Assembly: GCA_020850785.1 (NCBI GenBank)
Contig: JADZDZ010000042.1
Coordinates: 1-11,431, forward strand
DNA: 11,431 bases
Source of the DNA: Candidatus Sumerlaeota bacterium
Lineage (GTDB): Bacteria > Sumerlaeota > Sumerlaeia > SLMS01
Direction of reading: 5' to 3'
Below, piece by piece: positions 5,403-11,431 of this stretch; within the stretch, counting starts at the first letter, position 1, and every line of letters starts with the position of its first letter. The translations under genes and the position numbers were made by a program. The notes beneath the pieces are model-generated. The model worked only from the letters and a program-made list of their open reading frames with translations, was not told the DNA's origin and did no database searches.

Positions 5403-6076
5403 GTATTCTCCACGGTCAGCGGCGCGAACTTCAGCACGAACTCCTGGCTCCGCCCGTCATCGAATTCCACAAGCGCCCGCTCCCAGCCGGGGCGCCCGCC
5501 AAGTTCCGTGATAACCCCGCTCCCCATGTACTTGTGAATCACGCGCGTCCCCACGTTGAACGGCGCCTTCCCGCCATTGCGTGCGCCGGGTCGCGGCATC
5601 GCGCCGCCACGCGTCATGGAGTAAAATGCGCGGGAGGTCGTCTCACGCGGTGAAGGTTCAAACGCCTCATCCCGCACGTACTCGCGCCCGCCGTCCGGCT
5701 CCTTCTCCATTCCCCAATGCATCGGCAGAATGCGCTTCAGCATGCGCAGGCTCTCCTCGTCAAAAACGTCCGGCGGCAATTCGCTGAGGAAAATCGAAGG
5801 AAGGTTCATCGTCCAGAATTCGGGGCGGTTGCGCTGCTGGCTGAAGGAAAGGAACAGTTTCTTTCGTGCGCGCGTAATGGCAACGTAGAACAGGCGCCGC
5901 TCCTCCTCCACGGCATACTCGTTGTGTGATTCCTCCGCGCGGCTTGTGGGGAAAACCCCCTTCTCAAGCCCAATGCAAAAGACATATTCGAACTCCAGCC
6001 CCTTCGCATTGTGGATCGTCAGCAGGTTGATCTTCGCGGACCCATCGTCCTGCTCGCTTGAACCATCCAGCGCCAT
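5399..6076 (-). CDS. pcrA: PcrA/UvrD helicase, C-terminal part (motifs V, VI and Tudor-like tail)
   Basis: This frame continues the helicase after an in-frame TAA. Counting from the ATG at 6076, it holds motif V (LLTIHNAKGLEF, 18-29), GLEKGVFP, and motif VI (VEEERRLFYVAITRAR, 56-71) with its arginine finger. It ends in a region like the PcrA/UvrD C-terminal Tudor domain (VGTRVIHKYMGSGVITEL...LVEFDDG, about 175-209), which contacts RNA polymerase in PcrA. The ATG at 6076 is only the first available start. It has no ribosome site and lies four codons after the stop in the same frame, so independent expression is doubtful unless by re-initiation. On its own it lacks the Walker motifs and cannot be a helicase. 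Its TGA overlaps the receiver GTG. Confidence 0.8.
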   Translation of the reverse strand: MALDGSSEQDDGSAKINLLTIHNAKGLEFEYVFCIGLEKGVFPTSRAEESHNEYAVEEERRLFYVAITRARKKLFLSFSQQRNRPEFWTMNLPSIFLSELPPDVFDEESLRMLKRILPMHWGMEKEPDGGREYVRDEAFEPSPRETTSRAFYSMTRGGAMPRPGARNGGKAPFNVGTRVIHKYMGSGVITELGGRPGWERALVEFDDGRSQEFVLKFAPLTVENT

Positions 6077-6088
6077 GCAGGAAAGGAA

Positions 6089-6091
6089 TTA
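6089..6091 (-). other. In-frame TAA splitting the helicase gene
   Basis: Reading the - strand through 6110-6060 gives E M D Q L A, TAA, F L S C M A L D G with no shift of frame. Family members have a sense codon here, in a segment of the form LAxFL. One substitution from GAA, AAA or CAA would create the TAA. TAA is used as an ordinary stop elsewhere in the window (genes ending at 2674 and 9517), so a reassigned code is not supported. Confidence 0.9.
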
Positions 6092-7681
6092 CGCCAGTTG
6101 GTCCATCTCGCCGCTCGGCTCGAAGCCATCCACCAGCGCCTTCAGTTCATCAATGTTCTCGATGCGCGTTTCCCCTTCGAGGGACTTCGCGTCGCCGACG
6201 CCATCCTCCCGGTAATTCGTGTCCTCCCAGATTTGCTCCAGCACCTCGCCGGGCTTCGCGCTTCGCGCCGCGACGGACCAGCGTTCAATCGCCGCCAGAA
6301 AATCCGTCAGCCCCTTCCGCGCCGTCCCCTTGATTTCCCCATCGCGAATCAAGTCGGCGGCGGCCTGCCGGTAGGATCGCGCGCGAATCGCCGCATGCTG
6401 CGCGATCTGCTCCTGAGCCTTCGGTCCCACTCCGCGCACGGGACGGTTCATCACGCGCTCGAAGGCAAGGTCATCATCGGGATTCACCGCAAGGCGCAGG
6501 AAACTCAGCAGGTCCTTGATCTCCGCCCGATCATAGAAGCGAATGCCGCCCACCACGCGGTAGGGAAGCCGGAACCGCCGCAGCGCGTCCTCCATCGCAC
6601 GCGACAACCAATGGCCCCGGTAGAACACCGCGATCTCGTTCGGATCAACGCCGTGCATCTGAATCAGGCGCGCGCACTCCGCAGTGATGCGCTCCGCCTC
6701 CATGTCCGCGCTCGGCGCCGCGATGAAAGTCACCGGATCACCCTGCTCCCCCTCCGTGAAAAGCGTCTTCCCAATCCGCTGCGTGTTGCGTGCGATCACC
6801 GTGCTCGCCGCCTTCAGCACCGTCTTCGTGCTGCGATAGTTCTGCTCCAGTTTCACGATCGTCGTGCCGGGGAAGGTCTTCTCAAAATCCAGCAGGTTGC
6901 TGATCTCCGCCCCGCGCCAACTGTAGATCGACTGGTCCTCGTCGCCGACCACGGCCACCTGCCGGTGATCCTGCGCCAACAACTTCGTCAGCAGGAACTG
7001 CGCGTGGTTCGTGTCCTGATATTCATCCACCAACACGTAGCGATAGCGGTTCACCCAACGCTGCCGCACTGATTCATTCTGCTGGAACAACTGGACCGTT
7101 TTCATCAGCAGGTCCTCAAAATCCACGCTCTTCGATTTCTCAATCGTCTCCTGATATTTCGCGTAGATGTCCGCGTAGGGAACCTGATCCTCGTCGAACT
7201 CCTCCTTGCAATCCGCCGGCGTCAGCAGCCGCATCTTCGCCTGATTGATGAAGGTCTGCACCTGACCGGGGCGCACCAGCTTCTCCGAAATGTCCATCTC
7301 CTTCAACACGCGCTTGATCGCCTGCTTCTGGTCGTTCTCATCAAGGATCGCGAAGTTCTTGTCCAGCGCGGCAAACTCCGCCTCGCGCCGCAGCAGCATC
7401 GCGCAGCGCGCATGGAACGTCCCGATCGCGAGGCCCGGCGTGTCCGGCACGCCCAGCAGCCGGCAAATGCGTTCGCGCATTTCCGCCGCAGCCTTGTTCG
7501 TGAAGGTCACGGCGAGAATCTGCTGCAGCGGAATCCCCATTTCCCGGTGCAGGAACGCAATGCGGTAGGTGATCACGCGCGTCTTTCCCGTGCCCGCGCC
7601 CGCCACAATCATCAACGGCCCGTCGGCGTGCATTACGGCGCGCCGCTGCGGCTCATTCAGTTTTTCAATCAGTTCAATCAT
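6089..7681 (-). CDS. pcrA: PcrA/UvrD helicase, N-terminal part (motifs I-IV)
   Basis: A 530-residue open frame carrying, from the ATG at 7681: the Q-motif LNEPQRRAV (7-15), Walker A GAGTGKT (28-34), motif Ia VTFTNKAAAEM (58-68), motif II DEYQDTN (219-225), motif III VVGDEDQSIYSWRGA (244-258), motif IV LEQNYRS (278-284), and most of the 2B region. It stops at TAA in the 2B/2A transition, before motifs V and VI, so the product alone should not couple ATP hydrolysis to unwinding. The start at 7681 is preferred to an upstream in-frame TTG at 7732 because an AAGGA ribosome site lies 8 bases before it and conserved sequence begins at once. The gene follows fabF after 99 bases. Confidence 0.9.
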   Translation of the reverse strand: MIELIEKLNEPQRRAVMHADGPLMIVAGAGTGKTRVITYRIAFLHREMGIPLQQILAVTFTNKAAAEMRERICRLLGVPDTPGLAIGTFHARCAMLLRREAEFAALDKNFAILDENDQKQAIKRVLKEMDISEKLVRPGQVQTFINQAKMRLLTPADCKEEFDEDQVPYADIYAKYQETIEKSKSVDFEDLLMKTVQLFQQNESVRQRWVNRYRYVLVDEYQDTNHAQFLLTKLLAQDHRQVAVVGDEDQSIYSWRGAEISNLLDFEKTFPGTTIVKLEQNYRSTKTVLKAASTVIARNTQRIGKTLFTEGEQGDPVTFIAAPSADMEAERITAECARLIQMHGVDPNEIAVFYRGHWLSRAMEDALRRFRLPYRVVGGIRFYDRAEIKDLLSFLRLAVNPDDDLAFERVMNRPVRGVGPKAQEQIAQHAAIRARSYRQAAADLIRDGEIKGTARKGLTDFLAAIERWSVAARSAKPGEVLEQIWEDTNYREDGVGDAKSLEGETRIENIDELKALVDGFEPSGEMDQLA

Positions 7682-7689
7682 CCCGCCAA

Positions 7690-7694
7690 TCCTT
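7690..7694 (-). promoter_or_regulatory. Ribosome binding site deciding the helicase start
   Basis: AAGGA on the - strand lies 8 bases upstream of the ATG at 7681. It favours this start over the in-frame TTG 51 bases earlier, which would add 17 residues without family similarity. Confidence 0.7.
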
Positions 7695-7780
7695 CGCGGC
7701 GTGGCGGCGGAAAGCGATGGGAAAATCCCCAATGCCCTGTGGATGAAACGAAGGCTGTCCCGGCGCCGTCGTCGGCCGCG

Positions 7781-9019
7781 TCAGACCTTGCGGAAGATCA
7801 CCGTCGCGTTGTGCCCGCCAAAGCCGAACGAATTGCTCATCACAGCGGCGATCTTCATTTTGCGCGCGCCTTCCGTGATGTAGTCCAGATCGCAATCGGG
7901 GTCCTTCTCCGAATAGTTGATCGTGGGCGGGGCGATCTGATGATGGATGGACAGCAGTGATGCAACGCCCTCCACGCCCCCCGCGGCGCCCAGCAGGTGG
8001 CCCGTCATCGACTTGTTGGAGCTCGCGGCGAACTTGTAAGCGTGCTCGCCGAAGACGTGCTTCATCGCGATCGTCTCCAGCTTGTCGTTCAACTCCGTGC
8101 TGGTGCCGTGCGCATTCACGTAGTCAATTTCCGTCGGCTTCATTTCCGCGTCCTTCAGCGCCATGCGCATCGAACGCTGCGCCCCTTCGCCCTCCGGCGC
8201 GGGAGCCGTGATGTGATGCGCATCCGCCGTGAAGCCGTAGCCGACCACTTCGCCGTAAATCTTCGCGCCACGCGCCTTCGCGTGCTCGTATTCCTCCAGC
8301 AGCATCACGCCCGCGCCCTCGCCCATCACGAAACCGTCGCGATCCTTGCTGAAGGGGCGCGACGCCGTCGCCGGCGAATCGTTGCGCCTGCTCAGCGCGT
8401 GCATGTTCGCAAATCCCGCAATGCCCAGCGGTGTGATGGCGGATTCAGTCCCGCCCGCCAGCATCGCCACCGCCTGGCCCCGCCGCACAATATTGAACGC
8501 GTCGCCGATGGCGTGCGTTCCCGTCGCGCAGGCGGTCACCACGCAGCTGTTTGGGCCGCGCAGTCCCAGCGAAATCGAAGTCTGCCCCGGAGCCATGTTG
8601 GCAATCAGCCGCGGAATCAGCCGGGGGGAAACGCGATCGGGGCCCTTTTCCAGCAGCACCTTCGTTTCCTCCTCCATCACGCTCAGACCGCCGATGCCGG
8701 AACCGATGTACACGCCGATGTTTTCAGCCCCCACCTTCGCCACGTCGATGCCGGAGTCCTTCATCGCCTCGCGCGCCGCGATCACGGAGAACTGCACAAA
8801 CGGTTCGAACTGCCGCGCTTCCTTCTTGTCGAAGTAATTCTCGGCGTTGTAGTTCTTCACTTCCGCCGCGAAGCGCACCTTGTGCTTCGAAGTATCGAAT
8901 TTCGTAATCGGACCCATGCCCGACACTCCACTGGTCAGCGCGGTCCAGAATTCGGGAACGGAATTCCCGATTGGTGTGATCACGCCCAGACCCGTTACGA
9001 CAACTCGATGATTTGCCAT
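7781..9019 (-). CDS. fabF: 3-oxoacyl-[acyl-carrier-protein] synthase II (KAS II)
   Basis: A 412-residue condensing enzyme that extends acyl-ACP with malonyl-ACP in cytoplasmic type II fatty acid synthesis. The complete KAS Cys-His-His triad is present: Cys164 in VVTACATGTHAIG, His304 in NAHGTST, and His341 in MTGHLLGAAGG, with Lys336 just before. The opening RVVVTGLGVITPIGNS and the closing SNSFGFGGHNA are the usual family ends, and the length matches FabF exactly. The gene follows acpP after 86 bases on the same strand, the classic acpP-fabF order. The ATG at 9019 has AGGA only two bases upstream, too close for a standard ribosome site. FabB is the main alternative, but length, context and sequence favour FabF. 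Confidence 0.97.
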   Translation of the reverse strand: MANHRVVVTGLGVITPIGNSVPEFWTALTSGVSGMGPITKFDTSKHKVRFAAEVKNYNAENYFDKKEARQFEPFVQFSVIAAREAMKDSGIDVAKVGAENIGVYIGSGIGGLSVMEEETKVLLEKGPDRVSPRLIPRLIANMAPGQTSISLGLRGPNSCVVTACATGTHAIGDAFNIVRRGQAVAMLAGGTESAITPLGIAGFANMHALSRRNDSPATASRPFSKDRDGFVMGEGAGVMLLEEYEHAKARGAKIYGEVVGYGFTADAHHITAPAPEGEGAQRSMRMALKDAEMKPTEIDYVNAHGTSTELNDKLETIAMKHVFGEHAYKFAASSNKSMTGHLLGAAGGVEGVASLLSIHHQIAPPTINYSEKDPDCDLDYITEGARKMKIAAVMSNSFGFGGHNATVIFRKV

Positions 9020-9040
9020 TTCCTGTAAGCCAGATGATAT

Positions 9041-9061
9041 GAGAGGGGGGAGGAAAAGGGG
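9041..9061 (+). other. 21-base purine tract before fabF
   Basis: All 21 bases on the + strand are purines (G6 and A4 runs included), which makes a pyrimidine tract in the leader of the - strand fabF message 22 bases before its ATG. The other half of the acpP-fabF gap contains the perfect palindrome GCGGCGCCGC (9064-9073). No known element is recognised. Confidence 0.4.
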
Positions 9062-9105
9062 ATGCGGCGCCGCGCTGCGCGACAGCCGCCCCCGTTAATC
9101 GCCGG

Positions 9106-9345
9106 TCAGGCGGCGCCTTTTTCGGTCACGTACTTCACCGCGTCGCCAACGGTGCGCAGCTTCTCAACGTCCTCGTCGGGAATTTCGATATTGAACTTCT
9201 CTTCGAAGGCCATGACGAGTTCAACGATATCAAGGGAGTCCGCTCCAAGGTCGTCGATGAAGGACGCCTCGTTGGTGACCTCATCCTCGTTCACGCCAAG
9301 CTGGGTGACGATGCATTCCTTGACTTTTTCTTCGATGCTGGCCAT
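9106..9345 (-). CDS. acpP: Acyl carrier protein
   Basis: A 79-residue acidic four-helix protein that carries the growing acyl chain on a phosphopantetheine arm in type II fatty acid synthesis. The attachment serine is Ser37 in GADSLDIVELVM, the hallmark ACP motif. It is followed by AFEEKFNIEIPDED, also typical. The start at 9345 is fixed by an AGGAGG ribosome site 9 bases upstream and by the usual family length. A longer in-frame extension to 9510 would add 55 residues without ACP character and is rejected. fabF follows after 86 bases on the same strand, so the two are probably co-transcribed. Confidence 0.97.
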   Translation of the reverse strand: MASIEEKVKECIVTQLGVNEDEVTNEASFIDDLGADSLDIVELVMAFEEKFNIEIPDEDVEKLRTVGDAVKYVTEKGAA

Positions 9346-9354
9346 GTAAAAAGG

Positions 9355-9360
9355 CCTCCT
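9355..9360 (-). promoter_or_regulatory. Consensus Shine-Dalgarno of acpP
   Basis: AGGAGG on the - strand, 9 bases before the ATG at 9345. It is the strongest ribosome site in the window, as expected for a highly expressed carrier protein, and it fixes the acpP start. Confidence 0.88.
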
Positions 9361-9516
9361 GGTTTGGTTGCTGGGGAAATCGTGGGCGGCATCACCGCCG
9401 CCGTTCCTGATGCTTTCTGATCCCGCGCTAGGTACGGTTCCCGCCCTTGCAGCGGCAAGGAAAAACGGCCTGCAAAGCGCCGTCTGCGCCCGTCCTCCCT
9501 CATGAAACAATAAAAT
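9361..9516 (-). promoter_or_regulatory. Leader region upstream of acpP with two small hairpins
   Basis: These 156 bases lie between the CxxC-protein gene and the acpP ribosome site. They contain two perfect 6-bp inverted repeats: 9385-9390 with 9397-9402 (all GC, 6-base loop) and 9445-9450 with 9455-9460 (4-base loop). On the transcribed - strand the second is preceded, not followed, by T residues, so it is not a standard terminator. No convincing -35/-10 pair was found. An acpP promoter may lie here but cannot be placed. Confidence 0.35.
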
Positions 9517-10080
9517 TTATTCGTCCCCGGCAGCCACCTCGCCCGCCGGTTCCGGCCGGAAGTTCAGTGCCTGCTCCTCCACCATCGCATTCACCTTTGC
9601 AAAATCCACGCCGTCCAAGGCAACATCCGCGATTTCAAACGTCTCCCCCAGCTTCGGATGCTTGAAGATCAGCTTCCCGTCCTCCGTCTTTCCCCCGTAG
9701 ACCACCACCTTGTATTTCATCAGCAGGTGAGCCACGAGGAAAAGCTGCGGCACCAGATCGGGCGCGTCCTTGCTCTCATGGAGCGCCGCGAACAGACGCC
9801 ACAGCGCCTCATTGCGCTCCGCCCGGTTCAGCCGCCGCTGCTCCGGCGACTCGCTCGTCACCCGCTTCGTCACCCAGTAGGAAAAGTAATCCCCCCGCTG
9901 CTTCTTCTCCCAGCATTCGCCGCAGAAATCCTGGCGAATCGTCTCCTCCTTGTCGGACAGGTGAATCAACGAGGGATGCCGCCCATCCACGTTCAGCGCC
10001 TTGCCGCAGAGCAGGCAGGCATTGTGGGGACGGCTGAATTTCAGGTATTGTTCGCGATCGGCGGCTTGAACGGATGACAT
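9517..10080 (-). CDS. Unknown protein with two CxxC motifs, possible zinc site
   Basis: A 187-residue protein that I do not recognise. Cys22-x-x-Cys25 (ACLLCGK) and Cys53-x-x-Cys56 (FCGECWEK), 27 residues apart, form a likely four-cysteine zinc site in the N-terminal third. Between them are hydrophilic residues including His35 and His40. A basic helical segment follows (about 72-105, rich in Arg and Glu). The acidic C-terminal part (residues about 125-187) includes VVVYGGKTEDGKLIFKHPKL. No signal or membrane helix is present, so it is predicted cytoplasmic. An AGGAG ribosome site 7 bases upstream supports the ATG at 10080. It lies upstream of acpP with a 171-base gap and diverges from the TPR gene. 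A nucleic-acid-binding or chaperone-like role would be a guess. Confidence 0.82.
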   Translation of the reverse strand: MSSVQAADREQYLKFSRPHNACLLCGKALNVDGRHPSLIHLSDKEETIRQDFCGECWEKKQRGDYFSYWVTKRVTSESPEQRRLNRAERNEALWRLFAALHESKDAPDLVPQLFLVAHLLMKYKVVVYGGKTEDGKLIFKHPKLGETFEIADVALDGVDFAKVNAMVEEQALNFRPEPAGEVAAGDE

Positions 10081-10203
10081 TCACCAACTCCTGCCGCCAT
10101 AATTGACATCATGGAGGCCCAATGCAAGCCCCCTCTTAACAGACCTTGCCAAATGCACCGGACTAGGGTCATATCTGGCGGACGGTTCTGACGGGATGAT
10201 GCA
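10081..10203. promoter_or_regulatory. Divergent promoter region between the CxxC and TPR genes
   Basis: This 123-base gap separates two genes transcribed away from each other and must hold promoters for both. On the + strand, TTGCCA (10146-10151), 17 bases, then TCATAT (10169-10174) is a weak sigma-70-like pair ahead of the TPR gene. On the - strand, TTGCAT (10127-10122), 17 bases, then AATTAT (10104-10099) is a weak pair whose start point would fall on the ribosome site of the CxxC gene, so it is doubtful. No operator repeat is seen. Confidence 0.4.
10088..10092 (-). promoter_or_regulatory. Ribosome binding site of the CxxC-protein gene
   Basis: AGGAG on the - strand, 7 bases before the ATG at 10080, supports that start. 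Confidence 0.75.
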
Positions 10204-11431
10204 ATGAGCGAATGGCAGGAAAACATCAGCGAGGCCGACACGCTGTGCGAGCGCGGCCAGCGCCTTATCGAGGAGGGGAAGCTCCTCAAGGCGGGCGAAT
10301 GTTTTGAAAGCGCCGTTGAAATCGCCCCGGACTACGCGGAGGCGCTGTTCACGCTCGGCAATTATTATCTGGAGATGGGCCGCCCCGCCGACGCCTCCAA
10401 GATGCTCCAGCGGGCGCTCAAGCGCGACCCCGACAACGCGGAAGCCCACGCGCTGCTTGGCGAAGCCGCCCTCCAACTGGGCAAGGCAGTCCTCGCCGCC
10501 AATGAATTCCGCAAGGCCGCCGCACTGCGTCCCTTCAACGCAGAGGCACAATCGGGCCTTGGCCGCGCCTACCTCGCCGTCGACCGCCACGAGGACGCCG
10601 CCGAAGCCTTCGAGGAAGCCCTGCGCATCGACAGCACCCTTGCGGAGGCACACATGGGCCTCGCGAAGGTGCGCCTGGCCGCAGGCCGACACGAGGACGC
10701 CCTTGAATTGCTTTCCCGCGCCCAGCAATCACAGCCCAACGCGTCCGGGCCGCTCGTCTACCGCGCCGTCGTCCTTTACGAAATGGGACGGCAGGACGAC
10801 GCCGTCGAAGCCCTTTTCGCCGCCATCGAAACGGACCCCGAAGACCCCGTCCCCTACTACAACCTTGGTGGCATTTCCGTTCAGCAGGAAGACCTGCCGG
10901 AAGCAAAACGCTACTTTGAAAAATCGCTGGAGGTCGATCCCTCCTACCTCCCCGCCCGCGTCGCCCTCGGCAACGTGCTCTTCAACGAAGGCAACCCCGC
11001 CGCCGCGATGGACGAATACAAGATGGCGGAGGAAACCGCGCCCGACGACGCGGATGTCCACTACCGCGTCAGCCTGTGCGCCCGCGCCCTCCAGCAGCCG
11101 GAGGAGGCCCTTCGCGCCGCACGCCGCGCAACGGACCTGGACCCCCGTTTCGCCGAAGCCTTCAACCTTCAGGCGCACATCCATCGCGATGCGGGGCGCC
11201 ACGAAGACGCCATCGACGCCTGCGATGCCGCCCTTGCCATCAATCCCGACTTCGCCGCCGCCATCGAAAACCGCGGCGTCAACCTCTGCGCGCGCGGCAG
11301 CACGCGCGAAGGCATCGAATGCCTGCGCCGCGCCGTCGAACTGCAACCAAAGCAGGTCAGCGCCTGGTTCAACCTCTCCCAGGTTCTCCTTCAGGGGAAA
11401 CAACCGGTCGCCGCGATGCACTGCCTGCAAA
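10204..11431 (+). CDS. Tetratricopeptide repeat (TPR) protein, 3' partial
   Basis: The frame is open from the ATG at 10204 to the window end, 409 codons so far. A TGA five codons upstream excludes an earlier start, and the ribosome site is weak (GGGA, 7 bases before). After 11 residues the protein is a continuous TPR array in perfect 34-residue register: eleven complete repeats (12-45, 46-79 and so on to 352-385) and most of a twelfth. Each follows the A/G/Y pattern with a closing DP or NP and a helical EALRxxP-type end. No signal peptide, membrane helix or second domain is seen, so the visible part is a cytoplasmic protein-binding superhelix. Such arrays occur in glycosyltransferases of the OGT type, sulfotransferases and scaffold proteins. 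The missing C terminus would decide. Confidence 0.93.
   Translation, partial: MSEWQENISEADTLCERGQRLIEEGKLLKAGECFESAVEIAPDYAEALFTLGNYYLEMGRPADASKMLQRALKRDPDNAEAHALLGEAALQLGKAVLAANEFRKAAALRPFNAEAQSGLGRAYLAVDRHEDAAEAFEEALRIDSTLAEAHMGLAKVRLAAGRHEDALELLSRAQQSQPNASGPLVYRAVVLYEMGRQDDAVEALFAAIETDPEDPVPYYNLGGISVQQEDLPEAKRYFEKSLEVDPSYLPARVALGNVLFNEGNPAAAMDEYKMAEETAPDDADVHYRVSLCARALQQPEEALRAARRATDLDPRFAEAFNLQAHIHRDAGRHEDAIDACDAALAINPDFAAAIENRGVNLCARGSTREGIECLRRAVELQPKQVSAWFNLSQVLLQGKQPVAAMHCLQ

Larger units (their letters stand above)
5399..7681 (-). pseudogene. pcrA: PcrA/UvrD-type DNA helicase gene, interrupted by one nonsense codon
   Basis: Joined across the single TAA the gene has 760 codons before the final stop, which is near the length of PcrA/UvrD proteins. 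All SF1A helicase motifs occur in the right order. The product would be a 3'-to-5' helicase of DNA repair and replication-fork maintenance. No other lesion is visible, so this is a very recent mutation, a sequencing or assembly error, or a readthrough/re-initiation case. Confidence 0.72.

Noticed and set aside
6089..6091. Genetic code change with TAA as sense
   Set aside because: TAA ends at least two other credible genes in the window, at 2674 and 9517, so reassignment is not supported.
7682..7732. Upstream TTG start for the helicase
   Set aside because: It adds 17 residues with no family similarity, while the ATG at 7681 has a good AAGGA site and precedes conserved sequence at once.
7997..9028. 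343-codon + strand open frame opposite fabF
   Set aside because: It is antisense to a complete fabF with all catalytic residues. Arg/His-rich translations like this are usual shadows in GC-rich genes.
9445..9460. Hairpin upstream of acpP as a rho-independent terminator
   Set aside because: On the - strand the T-run precedes the stem, and on the + strand the stem is followed by A residues, so neither direction gives a stem followed by U.
9346..9510. N-terminal extension of acpP to 9510
   Set aside because: ACPs are about 78-80 residues. The AGGAGG site lies inside the extension, and the extra residues have no ACP character.
10081..10728. - strand open frame opposite the start of the TPR gene
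   Set aside because: The + strand reading is a perfect-register TPR array open to the window end, and the antisense frame has no domain.

Overview
The window is GC-rich, tightly packed bacterial DNA with no rRNA, tRNA, CRISPR array or transposase gene. Nothing in it fixes the taxon. The pseudopilin has the FTLIELL...LPNFLEAQTRSK style common in uncultured Planctomycetota/Verrucomicrobiota-neighbourhood phyla (Sumerlaeota, Hydrogenedentota and similar), and the intergenic palindromic repeats also fit such genomes. This placement is a low-confidence inference from memory of these families.

Left block, + strand, 1-2674: five genes joined by four successive 4-base ATGA overlaps. They encode a Spy/CpxP-like membrane-anchored protein (5' end outside the window), a type II secretion/type IV-like pseudopilin, an ECF sigma factor, a small single-span membrane protein in the anti-sigma position, and a second membrane-anchored metal-sensor/Spy-like protein. 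The last three have the component layout of the CnrY-CnrX-CnrH regulators (sigma, membrane anti-sigma, periplasmic sensor). The block is therefore read as an envelope- or metal-stress operon with a pseudopilin built into it.

Convergent gap, 2675-3136: no gene. It holds two direct copies of a ~160-bp element. Each copy has inverted, hairpin-forming ends, which resembles a REPIN or a small MITE. A further inverted repeat and a 12-bp perfect palindrome lie beside the second copy.

Central block, - strand, 10080 down to 3137: a CxxC/CxxC conserved-looking unknown protein, acpP, fabF, a PcrA/UvrD helicase gene broken by one in-frame TAA, a stand-alone response-regulator receiver domain overlapping it by GTGA, a 331-aa single-span membrane protein, and an ABC-2-type ATPase. 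The last two are 2 bases apart. An A7 run sits in the exact register in which a -1 slip would fuse them.

Right end, + strand, 10204-11431: a TPR protein with eleven full 34-residue repeats and part of a twelfth, running off the window. It diverges from the CxxC gene across a 123-bp intergenic region.

The most useful leads are the five-gene coupled sigma-factor/pseudopilin operon, the nonsense-interrupted helicase, the paired palindromic element, and the possible slippery junction before the ABC ATPase.
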